Assembly: GCA_963576785.1 (NCBI GenBank)
Contig: OY756143.1
Location: 2,480,001-2,544,000 of the forward strand
Reading direction: 5' to 3'
Source: Chlorophyllum brunneum
Taxonomy: Eukaryota; Basidiomycota; Agaricomycetes; Agaricales; Agaricaceae
Length of the DNA: 64,000 nt
Below the pieces are notes generated by a model. That model worked only from the letters and a program-made list of their open reading frames with translations. It had not been told where the DNA came from and ran no database searches. How positions within the stretch are numbered: the stretch's first letter is position 1; each line of letters opens with the position of its first letter. Positions 12,096-23,931 of this stretch are shown here, piece after piece. A program made the position numbers and the translations under genes.

Positions 12096-12687
12096 CATTC
12101 TGGTTGAGCATAACGCCAACCGCCGGTCCGTGCTTCAGTCCGAATGAAAAATCGGCGCAGTTTTCATAGTGATAGTGTTGTGTCACTCGAGCGACGGTAG
12201 TACGGCGATGCCTTGATGATGTACTAGTGGTGAATTGCCTTGTGAACTCGAGTCGCTGACACTTCTATCCGGAATCGTCAACTGCGTTGAATTTACGGCT
12301 TGAGATCAAGGGTCCACGAACTTTGTAGAACGTACCCACGTATACCGTCCTCGTACACCAGTTGGTTTTTTGGCCTTCTGCCGTCACTACATCTCTGGGT
12401 GACAAAAAACCTCACTCGAGTATTGAGCGCCCATGCTTCTGAGAGGGATGTGTTTATTCTCGATTGGCATAGTTCGGTTCTAGTTTGATTGTCGCGGGTT
12501 ACTGTCACAGGCTATGACATCGGGCGTGTTCAAATCGAGACCGAGGACATGTTATGATGTGTATTTACACATCAAAAGTCATCCCAAAACGTGACGCCAA
12601 ACATGATGGTACTGTCAAGATCCACGCCTTGAGTTCAGTATAAGTAATGGAATCAGGAATCACGAAGCTTTCAATCAATTTGTTCTG

Positions 12688-13935
12688 TCATAGAAAACGA
12701 ATGCCCAACCTCCCACTCCTCCGCAAACTCCTCAGCTGGTCATGTATCAACTTCTCCACAATATTACCGTCTCCAGTTTCGGGAGATGAACGGGAGACGA
12801 AGATATCCAAGTGTAAGTGACAATTCATCATGGTAGCGAGAACTCGCTCGAGTGCAGACCAGCTAAATTGCAGGATTGCAGACTCAGACTCGAGAGTCAA
12901 GCCGAGGCTGACTTGTTTCATGTTACAAGTGAGTGGGATTTTGGATATGAGGCGCGGTAAGTCTAGCTCGAGTGCATAGGGAGTGGTTTGGCTTGTCAGG
13001 ACAATCCCGTTAAAGTAGAGGGACTTAAGCTTCATTTGGTGTGCAAGGTCCAGCTGAGCAAGGTCACCTGGTTCATCAGGGCTATTAGCTTGGATAAACA
13101 GAAAGGCGGAGGGTGACATACTGCTGTTGATCCACTGGCCTTCGCTCTTCGAAAAATTGATCTGGAGGTGCTTCAGCACCTTCCTGAGGCTTCGTAGGGC
13201 GCTACTGACATGCTGCAGATGCCAGAACTTGACACCGTCAAGGATCAAGCGACTTAGCCTCGATCCCTTGAATGTGGTATTTAGGAGCACTGGGATGGCG
13301 TCATCAGTGCCTAGCCGTAACGTGTCCAGGTTGTTCGGCAAGGTGAGAGTGGCAGCGGAGGTAATAGCGTGTTCCATGTACTTTGAGAATTCGACATTGG
13401 TCACGAGATGATGGAGGGAAGGAAGGGAGGACGTAATGCGCACAATCTCACGAAGATCGTGGAACATTACATCGTCGAGCTCGAGAGCTTTTAGTTTCGT
13501 GAATGAGGCGAGGTGTTGGCGTACCCGATCCTGGTCGGGTGGTGGGAGGAGAGTCCAGTCGACATTCCGGATGCGCAGCGACTCGATATGTGTGAAACGG
13601 GAGAAGGACGATGAAGACAAGGCTTTGTGAAATAAGAACTCGTGATCGTCATTATGCAGTTGTCCGTTTTTCGCTTGTGCATCATCCACCTCGATGCAGT
13701 TGACAAAGCTTGTGAATGTGCATTGTTTCGAACGAGAGAGCTCGAAGAAGCGACGGACGCGCCACGGCCAAAGCTGGACGGTGGAAAAGATATGGCAACG
13801 GCTGCGGATCAGCCATTCGGAGCAGACCATGCCACAGACACCGAGCATTTGGAGGTCGGAATGGAGCTGGTCGATAACGACGTCCATGATTTCGGCAGGG
13901 AGTGCAGGGATTGGGCTAGTCGCGTAAACTGCCAT
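12688..13935 (-). CDS. F-box protein (single exon)
   Basis: A 415-residue intronless protein. The N-terminal 45 or so residues fit an F-box: PALPAEIMDVVIDQLHSD, then a hydrophobic helix and CGMVCSEWLIRSRCHIF. The rest has irregular Leu-rich stretches like those of mushroom F-box proteins, which recruit substrates to SCF (Skp1-Cullin-F-box) ubiquitin ligases through a variable C-terminal region. The start MAVYATSPIPALP is the natural one because the F-box begins ten residues later. The substrate is unknown. Two other F-box genes in the window (38.4-40.1 and 43.9-45.8 kb) are too diverged to be recent copies. F-box assignment rests on pattern recognition only. Confidence 0.75.
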   Translation of the reverse strand: MAVYATSPIPALPAEIMDVVIDQLHSDLQMLGVCGMVCSEWLIRSRCHIFSTVQLWPWRVRRFFELSRSKQCTFTSFVNCIEVDDAQAKNGQLHNDDHEFLFHKALSSSSFSRFTHIESLRIRNVDWTLLPPPDQDRVRQHLASFTKLKALELDDVMFHDLREIVRITSSLPSLHHLVTNVEFSKYMEHAITSAATLTLPNNLDTLRLGTDDAIPVLLNTTFKGSRLSRLILDGVKFWHLQHVSSALRSLRKVLKHLQINFSKSEGQWINSSMSPSAFLFIQANSPDEPGDLAQLDLAHQMKLKSLYFNGIVLTSQTTPYALELDLPRLISKIPLTCNMKQVSLGLTLESESAILQFSWSALERVLATMMNCHLHLDIFVSRSSPETGDGNIVEKLIHDQLRSLRRSGRLGIRFL

Positions 13936-16010
13936 GGGTATTGTCGGCTATTGGGGGTGGTGGGAGCGTGCGGGGAAGGTTAGAGGGTGGGTTCGGGGTT
14001 GGAGTGTTTAAGAATCGGCCGCATGACATGGAAATCATCCTGCCACAAGCCGAACCTGGAATCATTAAATCAGCTAGTTAGAATTGCGATGGTTGGAGTA
14101 TGACGACAAACGTTCCAAGTATATCGAGAAAACCTCCACGGGTACGAGCCCATCACGCCAAGACAGGCGAAAAGGAGCCGTCCGAAGCGCGGGACGTGGA
14201 GGATCGCGAGACCAGCGCGGCCGGAGCAAATTCGCAGTCGCGCAAGGACGTGGTCGTGGTTGATGCCAGCGCATCCGCCGTGGCATTCTTTGCCAGAACT
14301 GGGTTTAGCACCATTTGAGCGTCAACCTTCGCCTTTTGCGACGCCGTCATCATTAGTTCCTTCAAAGGTTCCAACTTTCACCGCTTCTTGGCGCTCATGC
14401 TCCGGGAGGGGCATCCCTAGTCGGTCAAGCTCCATTACTCAGTTTCAATAGTCCGACATTCATTCCAGCAGTCAACGGATTAAGCTCCCATACCTCCTCT
14501 CAAGCTCCTTTTTGCGAATCAGCTGATCACACAAGCCTGCTCTTCTATGAACTTCTTCACACCAACGTGGCGGCTTCCCGCTCCGTCAAAGGACCGTTCT
14601 GCAACTTCCAGCTACCCTGCTGCCTCTGGCAATCATTAAATAGTCCCACCTCTGTGTCCCTGCTAGACAGCGTAGGGCATCAGGATCTAGCTTCCATGAA
14701 GTGATGAACCTTCGCTTCTACAGAGGTGCGACGTGCACTTGACGCACCAATGATGAACTTCGGTATCCTCATAGGAGTCGATATCTCTTCCTAAGGATCA
14801 GGTGCGTGCCAAGATGTTGGCTTCTGCCCCGGCTTCTAACAGGTCACCTGAAACACCAGCTCGTACACTGCAGTCCAGATTTCAACAATTCCATCTCCTC
14901 TCATAGCAGCCCCGAGATAGTCTATTTTTACAAATCAGCAATTAGGCCACAATCAATCGTTTCGTTGGATAATTTCAACCTCCAGACTCCTCGCGCATGT
15001 CCAAGCAAACAACCTCCTTAATTCAATAACCTCCCTAGCCCCGGCAGTCAACTTACCGATGTTCACAGAATCAGCGGTTGGGAGAACAGAATGGCCTATA
15101 GATACGAAAAGGATCTTATTTCTGAAGTGGCCCCGAGAGCAGGGACGACGCGGCGGCAGAAGTACTACATTGATCAGGATACCCTAGAAGTCAGTTAAGA
15201 TCTGATAAGTTATGGCCACTATCCCTAATCTAGCATCAACTATGAAACTATAAAGGTTCTGGTCAAGTCGAAATTTGAATATCTTTCCTTCGCCACTAAT
15301 TCCGCTGTGGCTCTAACAATTTCCACCTTACAGTACTCTCCTTCCGACGCACTGTCGATACCAAATGGCTGCTTTCCTTCATCGTCTACAAACTATCCTA
15401 TCCGGTGGTACTGGCCGCGTTCGCAGATGGGTACAACTCAAATCACCTCCCCCATCCGTAGTGGACCGTCCCCTAGAGTCTTCGACTCAACGGGCAAGTG
15501 GTTTCCTACAACAGTTGAAATCTAGTGGACTCCCCACTAAAGGCCCAGTGGCTCCCAATCGGGCGTGGCACCACAGGCCGAACCATGGTCCGACCCTGTG
15601 TGTGGTCCCGAAGGGCACAGAGATAAGGCCAATTATTACACCTTACGCCCGCTTGCCGAATCCTCCAGGAGTGAGTCCTCCAATTCGTAGCTCCCCACGA
15701 CTCCTGATCCACCAACGCTGGCTCTTCCTTTAGTACTGCTTCTGAAGCCGTTGCATCGAGGCATTGAGGCGCTTTGCACGTGTATATTAAGAATGAAGGG
15801 AAGATGCTCAATAACGACATCTCTCTCCCTTAAATGAAGTTGTCGCGTGGCAGATATCCGAGGCCGCTGTGCACACACAATGCATATACTACAAATGGCG
15901 AGGTTGGGCGGCTGGGGAGAACTGAGTGTGACATCATGCTGAGACAAGAAACACCGTACATTGTTGACCAATTGGTATCACTATCGTTTCACCACTTCAC
16001 ACTAGACATC
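13936..16010. other. Stretch without a confident gene
   Basis: About 2.1 kb. A frame at 14100-14318 (+) and an overlapping one at 14374-14153 (-) are GC-rich and codon-like, but neither shows a domain. A 122-codon frame at 15365-15733 (+), starting MAAFLHRLQTILSGG, could be a small gene with an intron near 15671, but I cannot support it further. The region may hold decayed coding sequence. Confidence 0.35.
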
Positions 16011-16397
16011 ATGTATTCGTTCAACTGGCTTCGCGCGCAGCGGGCCCAGAGTTGTCTACTGTATAAAACTACACGCTCTTTTCACCACTCTACGCGGGGC
16101 ACACATACCACATCCCCCCGGGAGGTGATCAATAACAACACCCAAGGCCACGTAACGAATCCGAAGAACGTACACCCTCAGGATGTACAATCCGAGTCTG
16201 TTAGGAAAGGTATGAAGGCGAGAAAGGATCAGGAGAATGGGGCTCTAGACGCGGCGAATGAATGTTCAAAGGCTGGAGAAGGGAAAAGACCGAGGAAAAT
16301 GGGGAAAGGTAACCCTGAAAAAATTGGTTTCGTCGAGCAAGTTGGTGGAGCTAGCGCGAGTGCGCGCAAGTTTGAAGAGAAGGATGAGAAGAAATAA
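16011..16397 (+). CDS. Small, probably mitochondrial, conserved fungal protein
   Basis: A 128-residue single-exon protein. The N-terminus (MYSFNWLRAQRAQSCLLYKTTRSFHHS) is rich in Arg, Ser and aromatics with no acidic residue for about 40 positions, as in a cleaved matrix-targeting presequence. The RSFHHS motif is typical of fungal mitochondrial proteins. The mature part is hydrophilic, with VHPQDVQSESVRKGMKAR and a C-terminal GFVEQVGGASASARKFE motif, which I recall from small uncharacterised fungal proteins. The ATG at 16011 was preferred over an in-frame one at 15834 because only the downstream start gives a presequence. Role unknown. Confidence 0.6.
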   Translation: MYSFNWLRAQRAQSCLLYKTTRSFHHSTRGTHTTSPREVINNNTQGHVTNPKNVHPQDVQSESVRKGMKARKDQENGALDAANECSKAGEGKRPRKMGKGNPEKIGFVEQVGGASASARKFEEKDEKK

Positions 16398-16790
16398 GTA
16401 TTCTGTGGTGTACGCTTTATTTGACGTCAGAATGGTCTTTTCAATCGAATATCCCTCCTAGACACCTCTTTGCAATGCACGCGTTCGCACCGATTGATAT
16501 GCAGATCGAGGCAAAAACCTTGCATCGATTTATACTTTCTCCTTCATTGATGTGTACCAGTTTATTGCCACAAGTACTAGCTTTTTGTAGAAAATAGGTG
16601 ATGTACCACGAATAAATTTTCGGTAGCCCGGAATTTATTGATCCACGTTCATTGTGGGTGTAGATGTTTTCAGGAGTACATACTTAGCCTATGACGTCAC
16701 TGCGATCACCAGCGAGGTGCATTCGGCCATCCTGTTGTATCTCCGCAGAGGCGACAACCATGTCCTTCCGACTCTCTATCTTCAACCATC
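16398..16790. promoter_or_regulatory. Intergenic region upstream of the FAD enzyme gene
   Basis: Holds the 3' region of the small mitochondrial protein gene and the promoter of the oxidoreductase. No specific operator or TATA element can be assigned. Confidence 0.3.
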
Positions 16791-19046
16791 ATGACCTCCC
16801 CGTCTTCCAAAAAACGTGTCCTTATCGTCGGTGGTGGTGCTTGCGGAATGTCAGCCGCATACGCCTTCTCACAGCACCCAGATAAATTTGATGTTACCCT
16901 CTACGAACGTTCGGCCAGCCCAGGAGGAATGGCTACTTCCACTCCTATCGACAAGAAAAAATACGGGGCAGAGTACATCAACGATGGTGTTCAGGGCGCG
17001 AGCCCAGTTTTTTACAACACATATGCGCTGTTTGATCGACTGGGCTTCAAGGAATCTGACGTCGGTATGCAAGTGAGCTTTGGACGCGATCCCGAGACAG
17101 AATTTTGGAGCAATGTGTTTCCAAGTCAAGTTATCGACAAGTAAGCTTGGTTCGGATATGCAAAGACGCGTTCTTAGACGCATATACGCAGGTTTAGTGA
17201 CGATATCAAGAAGTTTGGGCGAGTTCTGAAAATCATCAAAACACTCGAGCCACTTTTCGCTATGATCTCTGTGAGTGCTATGCTCAGGATGTTTAGATTC
17301 TCCAAGGTTTGTGGGCTTTTCACCATCGCGCGACACGCTTGACGGATATACAGGAATTTGGCGACGTTATTGTCTTTCCTCTTGTTGCGCTCTTCTTCGG
17401 TACAGGGAACCAGACGCCTTTCATCTCCTCAGCTATACTTGAGCGTGTCTTCATGGATCCCAATATGCGCTTGGTAGACTCACTTTGCACATATCCCCAA
17501 AACCGATGGCTAAGAAATAACACCAGTTCCAGTATTCTTCTGATATCTTTCTCGCGTCTGTACCGCGCATGTGTGCATTCCCGCGTTTATCGATGCTCTA
17601 TTCAACTTGGAAAGCTGTTGTGGAGGAACAGGGCAAAGGATCTACGCGGATTGTTACTAGCCGAGAGGTTATCCGCGCCAAGAGGGGTCGCGACAGGGTT
17701 GATGTATGGAGTCGTCCCACCGAAGGCACCAACAATTCGCAGGAAGTTATAAAACCTGGGGAGGAGATGAAAGAAAAATTTGACGAACTCGTCCTCTGTT
17801 GCGATGCGGATGCTGCACTGCAGATATTAGGCGACGACGCCAGCTGGCTGGAAAAGAGGATTTTAGGCAACGTCAAGGTTAACTCCACCCATCACTCCGA
17901 CATACTCTTGCTGAGTGGTTCCAGTATTTATGGGACGTCACGGTTACACATAGCGATCTTCCCTACATGGAAAAGGTGAAGGCAACAATTTTCATCAGCC
18001 TGATAATGTTCTGATTAACTCCCAGTACTATCGCGTTAGATATGAACCGGAGCTCCGGTCGAAGGCCACTGAAGATTCTGAACGCCAACAACAATATGAG
18101 TTTGCCGAGCAGAATTTTCAGCCTCTTTATTTTATTCGAAGTGTACCCGAGGACAAAAGTAAGATCGAAATGAGATTCGATCTTACTTTGTACCAGCCAC
18201 AGGTATGTCTTATGTCCATTGTGGCACGCTTGAGTTTAACATAGTTGTAGTTTAATGGAGAATCCCCGTACGGCTCCTTGGGGAAGCCGACGATTCAGAC
18301 TGGGGAAACGACCCGAGGCATCTCTGGGGGTGAGTCAGGGTATAACAAGGGCGGCGATGGGCGGGGTCCTTTCCAAACCACGGAAGATAACACCTCGCAC
18401 ATGAACGACGATCCCTCAAATAAAACCCTTCCTCCGCTTGAGCGCCACGTCTTTCAGACGATTTTCTTAGACCATGCACCCGAAAGCCGGAAATTTTGGA
18501 CAAAGGATGGGATCAACTCTAATGAAGTGATAATGGAAAAGTGGTGGAAGCAGCAAAGTCATCGGTGGCAGCATTACGCGGGAACTGTACCCTGGATGGG
18601 CCTCATTAACGGCAAAGTTGGTTCCCGTTACACTTGAAGTATCTTCATTGCCGAAGGGATTCCAATGACGTTTGGTCTACAGTATCACACGCAATTCGCT
18701 GGCGCTTGGACCGTACTTAGTAAGTTGGATTTTTCGAACATGGTTGCCTTCCTGATTATAACGGTCTTTAGATATGCATGAAATTGCAGTGGTATCAGGA
18801 TTTGGTGCTGCCTATCGGCTAGGAGCCTCGTAAGTCTCCCAGTAATTTCCGTGTGTTGTTTCTCGTCTCACCGTACGCTTCAGGTACCCATTCAAAGATG
18901 ACCCGGATTGCAAACGGTTATTCGCCCTCTGCCTTGCCACAAACCACATGATGCGGATGGTATGTCTCCGGTTGTCACTCCTTCGTCCAAGGAGTCAATA
19001 AGTGTACCCTCAGAGAAGCGAAGACAGGGACGGTTTTCTCAGCTAG
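16791..19046 (+). CDS. FAD-dependent amine-oxidase-like oxidoreductase (11 exons)
   Basis: Exons 16791-17140, 17192-17306, 17354-17473, 17527-17877, 17925-17975, 18026-18202, 18251-18616, 18683-18719, 18772-18829, 18884-18959 and 19014-19046 encode 577 residues; all phases agree. Near the start VLIVGGGACGMSAA is the GxGxxG dinucleotide-binding loop that holds the FAD ADP moiety, followed by an acidic strand end (LYER) and GGMA. The middle has the LFFGTGNQTP block and the C-terminus VVSGFGAAYRLGA, matching the second FAD-contacting region of flavin amine oxidase-like proteins. Substrate is unknown. Two of the last exons are only 37 and 33 nt. Transcription is convergent with the LRR gene; the stop codons are about 225 bp apart. 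Confidence 0.88.
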
Positions 19047-19270
19047 GTCGATATCTCGGAGCATGGATATAGGGCCTGTCAAGAATTTGGCTACCCCCTC
19101 AAGAGGCACACTCATTCATGGCTTTGTCGAGAACGCTGGCTTGAAACACCTCACCATGGTTGATACAAACATTACAATTTCAGTATGGTAGAATGAGTCG
19201 AGAAACAACGCTGACGGTGCCTCCGGTTCATGATTACTTCCACCTAACTACATTCTTCGTTCACCCGTGG

Positions 19271-22170
19271 TCATTCAATCCTACCCCTTAGCCAACTCAA
19301 CAGTCCTTTTGTCCCCTCCCTCTCCCATACTCGTCTTTGAGGGACGCGGAACCTAGGAAGGGGATCAGCAAGATGTCAATAAGATTATCGTTTCATAGAG
19401 GGAGCCGGAACGAAGTAGCGTAGCGTTCCAGCTGAGTATCAAAACAGACACTCACGTATTGCCATCAACCAAAAATACGTCCAGCGGTAGCAGTCCAACC
19501 TCAGGCGGCAACCGCCCAATTTCATTATCTCTCAAATCCAGTTCTTCCAACTTCCATTCCGCAACGTCCCTATTCCCCTTGAACATGCTTGCAACTACCG
19601 TGAACCCGTCTAGATCAGTTATTTTATTCCCTTTCAGGAACAGTTGTCGGAGGCCTCTCTTTGTCGTACCACCTTCGCGCACACTGTCAGGAGACGAGAG
19701 GATAAGCGCAGAAAGGGATTCCTGTGTCAGAGCAGAGCTTGTGAGAGCATTGTAGGACAGGTTGAGGGTTCGCAGGCTCGGGAAGAGGACGGCAAGAAGA
19801 GGCAAGAGAGGTTCGGTTGTCCGAGCATTGGAAGGTGGCGATGGTGGTGTCACAGAGGGAGAAAGTGCATCTGCACGAAGGACGGGAACTATATCAGAAA
19901 GATTACACCCTTCTAGGTCCAGTTCTTCAAGACAGGGTAAGAAACCTTGAGGATCCGTTGCAGCAGATGATGGTAGTGCCAAAGAACGGTCAGCACGTCT
20001 ATTCACGAGAATCAAAGACCTCAGTGAATGCGCGAAGGGGTGAACCGCGATTACGTTTAGAGGGAGTGACGGTGAGGGCACCGCCATATCCGCCGGGGAG
20101 GCCGACGACGGAACCATCTTAGCAGCAAGTGAAAAGGTGCGATTATGACCCATAGCTTTAGGAGGTTGTGAAGGAGGAAGGGTAAGTATCTGCGTCGATT
20201 GTTGATAATATTGTGGGTTTGAAAGTGTCAAGTTCGGGGTACTAGGAGAGTGAGAGAGAGATACGGGTAGACCTATCCCTATCCCATCACCATTCTTGGG
20301 TTTGGTCCCCTCTTCATGTATGGCGGCAGCAGCAGCAGCAGCAGCTCGGGCTCGCCTTCGACCACCTTCGGTAAGGAGGCCAGCTTCAGCCTCGAGCTCC
20401 CAAGCTTCCTTTACGACTTCCTGTATGTTCCTAGTTGCGCGTGACGAGGTTGAACGCACAGAAGTAACATTGGACGTCGAGGATGGTGCGGGAGAGGTAC
20501 TCGTCGGCCGCGGTTCGTCCCAATCACCATTAAGGTCATGGCTCCTGTTGATACGGTGTTGAGCTCGTCTCTCCAACTCAATCTCCCATGCTTCTTTGAT
20601 AACCTTCTTCCCGACAATGACGCGGGTGATACCCTCTGGAGGCTCGTCGCGTGTGAAATCGTGGTTGAGCTCCTGATTCATGTTGTTCAGAGCGGTGCAG
20701 ACTGCTTCCATTGTGACCTTGGTTTCAGTGAGATCAAGTATCTTGAGACTTGGGAACAACGACGAAGGAAAGAGGTCCGGAGGGAAAGAGTCATCCCCGA
20801 CGTCAACCTTTTCCATCAGGAGTTCTTTAAGCCGAGGAAGGGCGGCGAGAGCTTTGAGAAGGGGCTGAGAGGGTCCAAGGGGATTCTCCGAAAGATCGAT
20901 CTTGATTAAGGTTTTTGGTAAAGTAGCGTCGATGGATGAAGAAATGATATAGTTACGAGAGGCATCAATGGTGAGAAGTTTAGGTAAGGGAGACGGTGCT
21001 CTGATAATTTCCGGGGAGAAGAAATTGGTGCTTTTGTTGTGATTATTTCTGGTCCCAGACGACATAAAGTAGGCATTGAACGGGAGGCTTGTAAGGGCAT
21101 TGTGGGAAATATTAAGATTGGTCAATTCGGGTAGCGCAAAAAGAGTGTTTGGAAGGGTTGTCAGTTGGTTGTGCGAAAGATCGAGGTTGGCGAGCATGGA
21201 TAGATCGGCAAGGGAATCAGGAACGGAAGTTAGTTTATTGTGATGAAACTGTGAAGCAGATCAGGGAATTAAGCTCAAAAAGATATGATGAATGCTTACA
21301 TCTACGACCTTCAGCGAACCAAAGAGGGATATCTCATGTTGAAGTTCCTGTATTTCATTGCCCCAAGCTTTGAGTACGTGCAAGTCCTGGGCCTCGAACC
21401 AGGCCGGGTTCTTCTTCGAGCTTCTACTTGTTGATATTTCAGCGGGAGCTGGAGGCAACGGTGGTTCCTCGGGAACGGATTTTAAGGGGTCGGGAGTGAT
21501 GTTGAGATGCATCTCAAACAATACGGAGGGTAGACATTTCAACGAGCGTGTAGCAACATTGAGAGAACCTTGTAACATAAACTTTAGTGGTCGGAAATTA
21601 GCAATTAAACAGAGAATAACGCATATATTTACCTGTACTACGAGCTTTTTCGATTGTCTCCCTCAGAGAGGCCCGACCGAGGAGATCTTCCTCTTCCTTG
21701 GGTGAGATCGCGTGGGGCGGTAATGCATCCTCAAGACAAGACAAGGAGTCAAGGCTTCCACCGCCACCGCCGGGTTTGGTTTGGGCCTTCTTTGCTTCGG
21801 CACGCTTGAGTGCAATGGCTTCGCGTATACTCATTGAGGGTGTACTCGGCGGCTTGTCTGGTGCCGCATGGGTATTTACGTTTACACTTGGAGACGGCCG
21901 GATTTTTGTGGGTGAACTCGGTTTGGGGGTTGAGACTTTCGGTCTGAGGGACACAGAGGACCCGGTCTTTCGCACCGTAGGCGTGTTAGGTTTAGTTGTA
22001 GCAGTGGAGGCACCAGCACGCGTCGCGGTGGATTGAGTTCGAGTACGGGCCGTGGAAGGGGTACTGGTTATGGCATTGAGGACGCGAGGTCTGGTAGGGG
22101 TCACTGGTGTTGTTGCTGGAGTAGTCCTGGGGGTTGTGCGGGACGACGAGGGCTGGGGAATGCGGGACAT
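19271..22170 (-). CDS. Leucine-rich repeat protein, LRRC40-like (4 exons)
   Basis: Minus-strand exons 22170-21633, 21568-21300, 21248-19456 and 19352-19271 give 893 residues in phase. The second donor-acceptor pair uses an AAG acceptor. The N-terminal 170 residues are Thr/Ser/Pro-rich and basic. LRRs begin at SLNVATRSLKCLPSVLF and continue as LANLDLSHNQLTTLP and LTNLNISHNALTSLP. A Ser/Ala-rich insert containing a run of eight Ala interrupts them, and further LRRs (LNLSYNAL, LDLRDNEIGRLPPEVGLL) precede a C-terminal FRVPQRRVWEREGT motif. LRRs form curved protein-binding surfaces; this resembles the LRRC40 class, whose partner is not established. Divergent from CWC2, 269 bp between start codons. 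Confidence 0.85.
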
Positions 22171-22439
22171 GGTGAGGAATGGACAAGTTGAAGGGAAAAA
22201 CTGGATAAAGGTTGAATTAATATTCGGCTGATATCTATTCGGTATTATTCCCGCGCGTTCCGGTGTTGAGTTCGGCCAGTTCCGCAACACACAGTTGACC
22301 ACTTGCTGCTGGCGGGTGGAAGTAGCACATGACGCGGCGGACACTTGGTCAGCTCGACTAGTCCCGGAGACCGACCGGCGTTACGTCACGCGCCATACTG
22401 TGACATGACCACCAGAGTCACACCTGGTTTACGCTGAAC
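22171..22439. promoter_or_regulatory. Divergent promoter between the LRR gene and CWC2
   Basis: A 269-bp region separates two start codons facing away from each other, so it must carry both promoters and both 5' untranslated regions. No binding site is identified with confidence. Confidence 0.6.
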
Positions 22440-23770
22440 ATGAGCAACAACGAGACGTCGGCTGAAATTGTCCCTGCCGAACAGCAGCCAGAAATCCTTG
22501 CAAAACAAGGCCCTAGACCACCCAAAAAGCTCAGGCCGGCACGCAAGCAAGTCAAGGCCGGTGACATAGTCAAGACAGAGACCGTTCAGACTGGCAAGGA
22601 GTACAGTGGGTGTTGTGTGACTTGTAGCTGGACTCCGAACTGACCTTTACAAAAAAGATATATGGTACAACAAGTGGGCAGGTGGTGACCGAGAAGATAA
22701 CTATTCAAAGTGTGTATTCTGGCTACCTTGTTGTTGTTGTATATTAATGAGTCCCCTTTCAGTAAAACAAAATCGCAGTCCCGGTGTCAAATCAAACTCG
22801 ACTCGGGTCTCACCCGCGCTAATACGACAGGCAACAAATACGTATGTCTCTTCTTCGCGCGCGGGTGCTGTCCGTATGGCTGGGAATGTGAATATCTTCA
22901 TTGTCTACCAAACCCGACCAACGCTCTCCCGGACACATCCAAAGATTGTTTTGCCCGAGACAAATTCGCCGACTACCGTGATGACATGGGTGGTGTCGGT
23001 AGCTTTAATAGGCAGAACCGGACGTTATATGTGGGTCGAATTAAAGAGACAGGAGCTGGGCCGGAAACAGAGGAGGTTGTGATCAGGCATTTCAGGGAAT
23101 GGGGCGATATTGAGAAAAGTAGGTCCTGCACCCCGAGAATGACTCTTTTTGAGCTGACAATTATTGCTTAGTCCGTGTTCTGCAATACCGTAGCGTCGCG
23201 TTCGTAACCTACGTTTCGGAACTCGGTGCCCAATTCGCAAAGGAAGCTATGGCCTGCCAGTCCCTCGACAACGACGAAATTCTAAATGTACGCTGGGCAA
23301 CAGAGGATCCTAATCCAACACAAAAAGTCGCGGAAAAACGGAGACTAGAAGAGCTTGGTCAGGAAGCTATCCGCTCCCGGATGGACCCTCGTATTGTCAA
23401 GGCTATGCGTGCTGTGCGGGCCCTAGAGGATGGGGATATCCTCGATGACGAGGGTGAATTTGCGGAGGAGCAAAATGGGAACAAGCGAAGGCGACTTGAG
23501 ATTGAGGACGGAGATGCTGACTCGGGTGCTGACTCGGAACCATCTCCATCTCTACCTATGCAACATTCATTGCACACTGATCAGGTGCCACCTCAATCGC
23601 AAGGTTTGCTAAGTGCCAGCGCGCTAGAAGGCCTCAAATATTTTGCAGAGATCCGAAAAAAGAACGGTGCGGTGCCCACTCAGCCTCATGCGCAAGTGCC
23701 ATCAGCCCAGAAAAATACGCCCCCGGCTGGACTTGGGCTGGGCGACTATGGTAGTGATGAGGATGAATGA
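22440..23770 (+). CDS. CWC2: Pre-mRNA-splicing factor CWC2
   Basis: Exons 22440-22605, 22658-22709, 22763-23118 and 23172-23770 give 390 residues in phase. The order of elements is that of yeast Cwc2 and human RBM22: a conserved EYNIWYNKWAGGD segment, a CCCH zinc finger (CLFFARGCCPYGWECEYLH), then an RRM with RNP2-like TLYVGRI and RNP1-like SVAFVTYV. Cwc2 belongs to the NineTeen/Prp19-related complex and contacts U6 snRNA at the spliceosome's catalytic centre. The C-terminal 130 residues after the RRM are acidic and probably disordered, ending GDYGSDEDE. Convergent with the next gene, only 161 bp between stop codons. Confidence 0.95.
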
Positions 23771-23931
23771 GCTCCGTTTTGATATACCTGAGGCGACCTG
23801 TAGATTCTTGTATTCCATATAATGATGATACAATGACGCTGTATGTGTCGACGATAGTCGACTTGTAGTGTCCTACGATCGGATTGAAAAATGCAAATGA
23901 TATGTCGGGAATATGGGCGATGCAGGAACAT

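Noticed and set aside
17271..17306. Intron starting at the GTGAGT at 17271 in the oxidoreductase
   Set aside because: Reading through gives ISVSAMLRMFRFSK, which continues the domain, and the phase fits only the donor at 17307.
17309..17752. Separate 147-residue protein inside the oxidoreductase gene
   Set aside because: It reads exon 3 (EFGDVIVFPLVALFF) and then an intron; the spliced model continues the enzyme in phase.
22440..22643. Stand-alone 67-residue protein at the start of CWC2
   Set aside because: It is exon 1 read through its intron; splicing at 22606 gives the conserved EYNIWYNKWAGGD segment.
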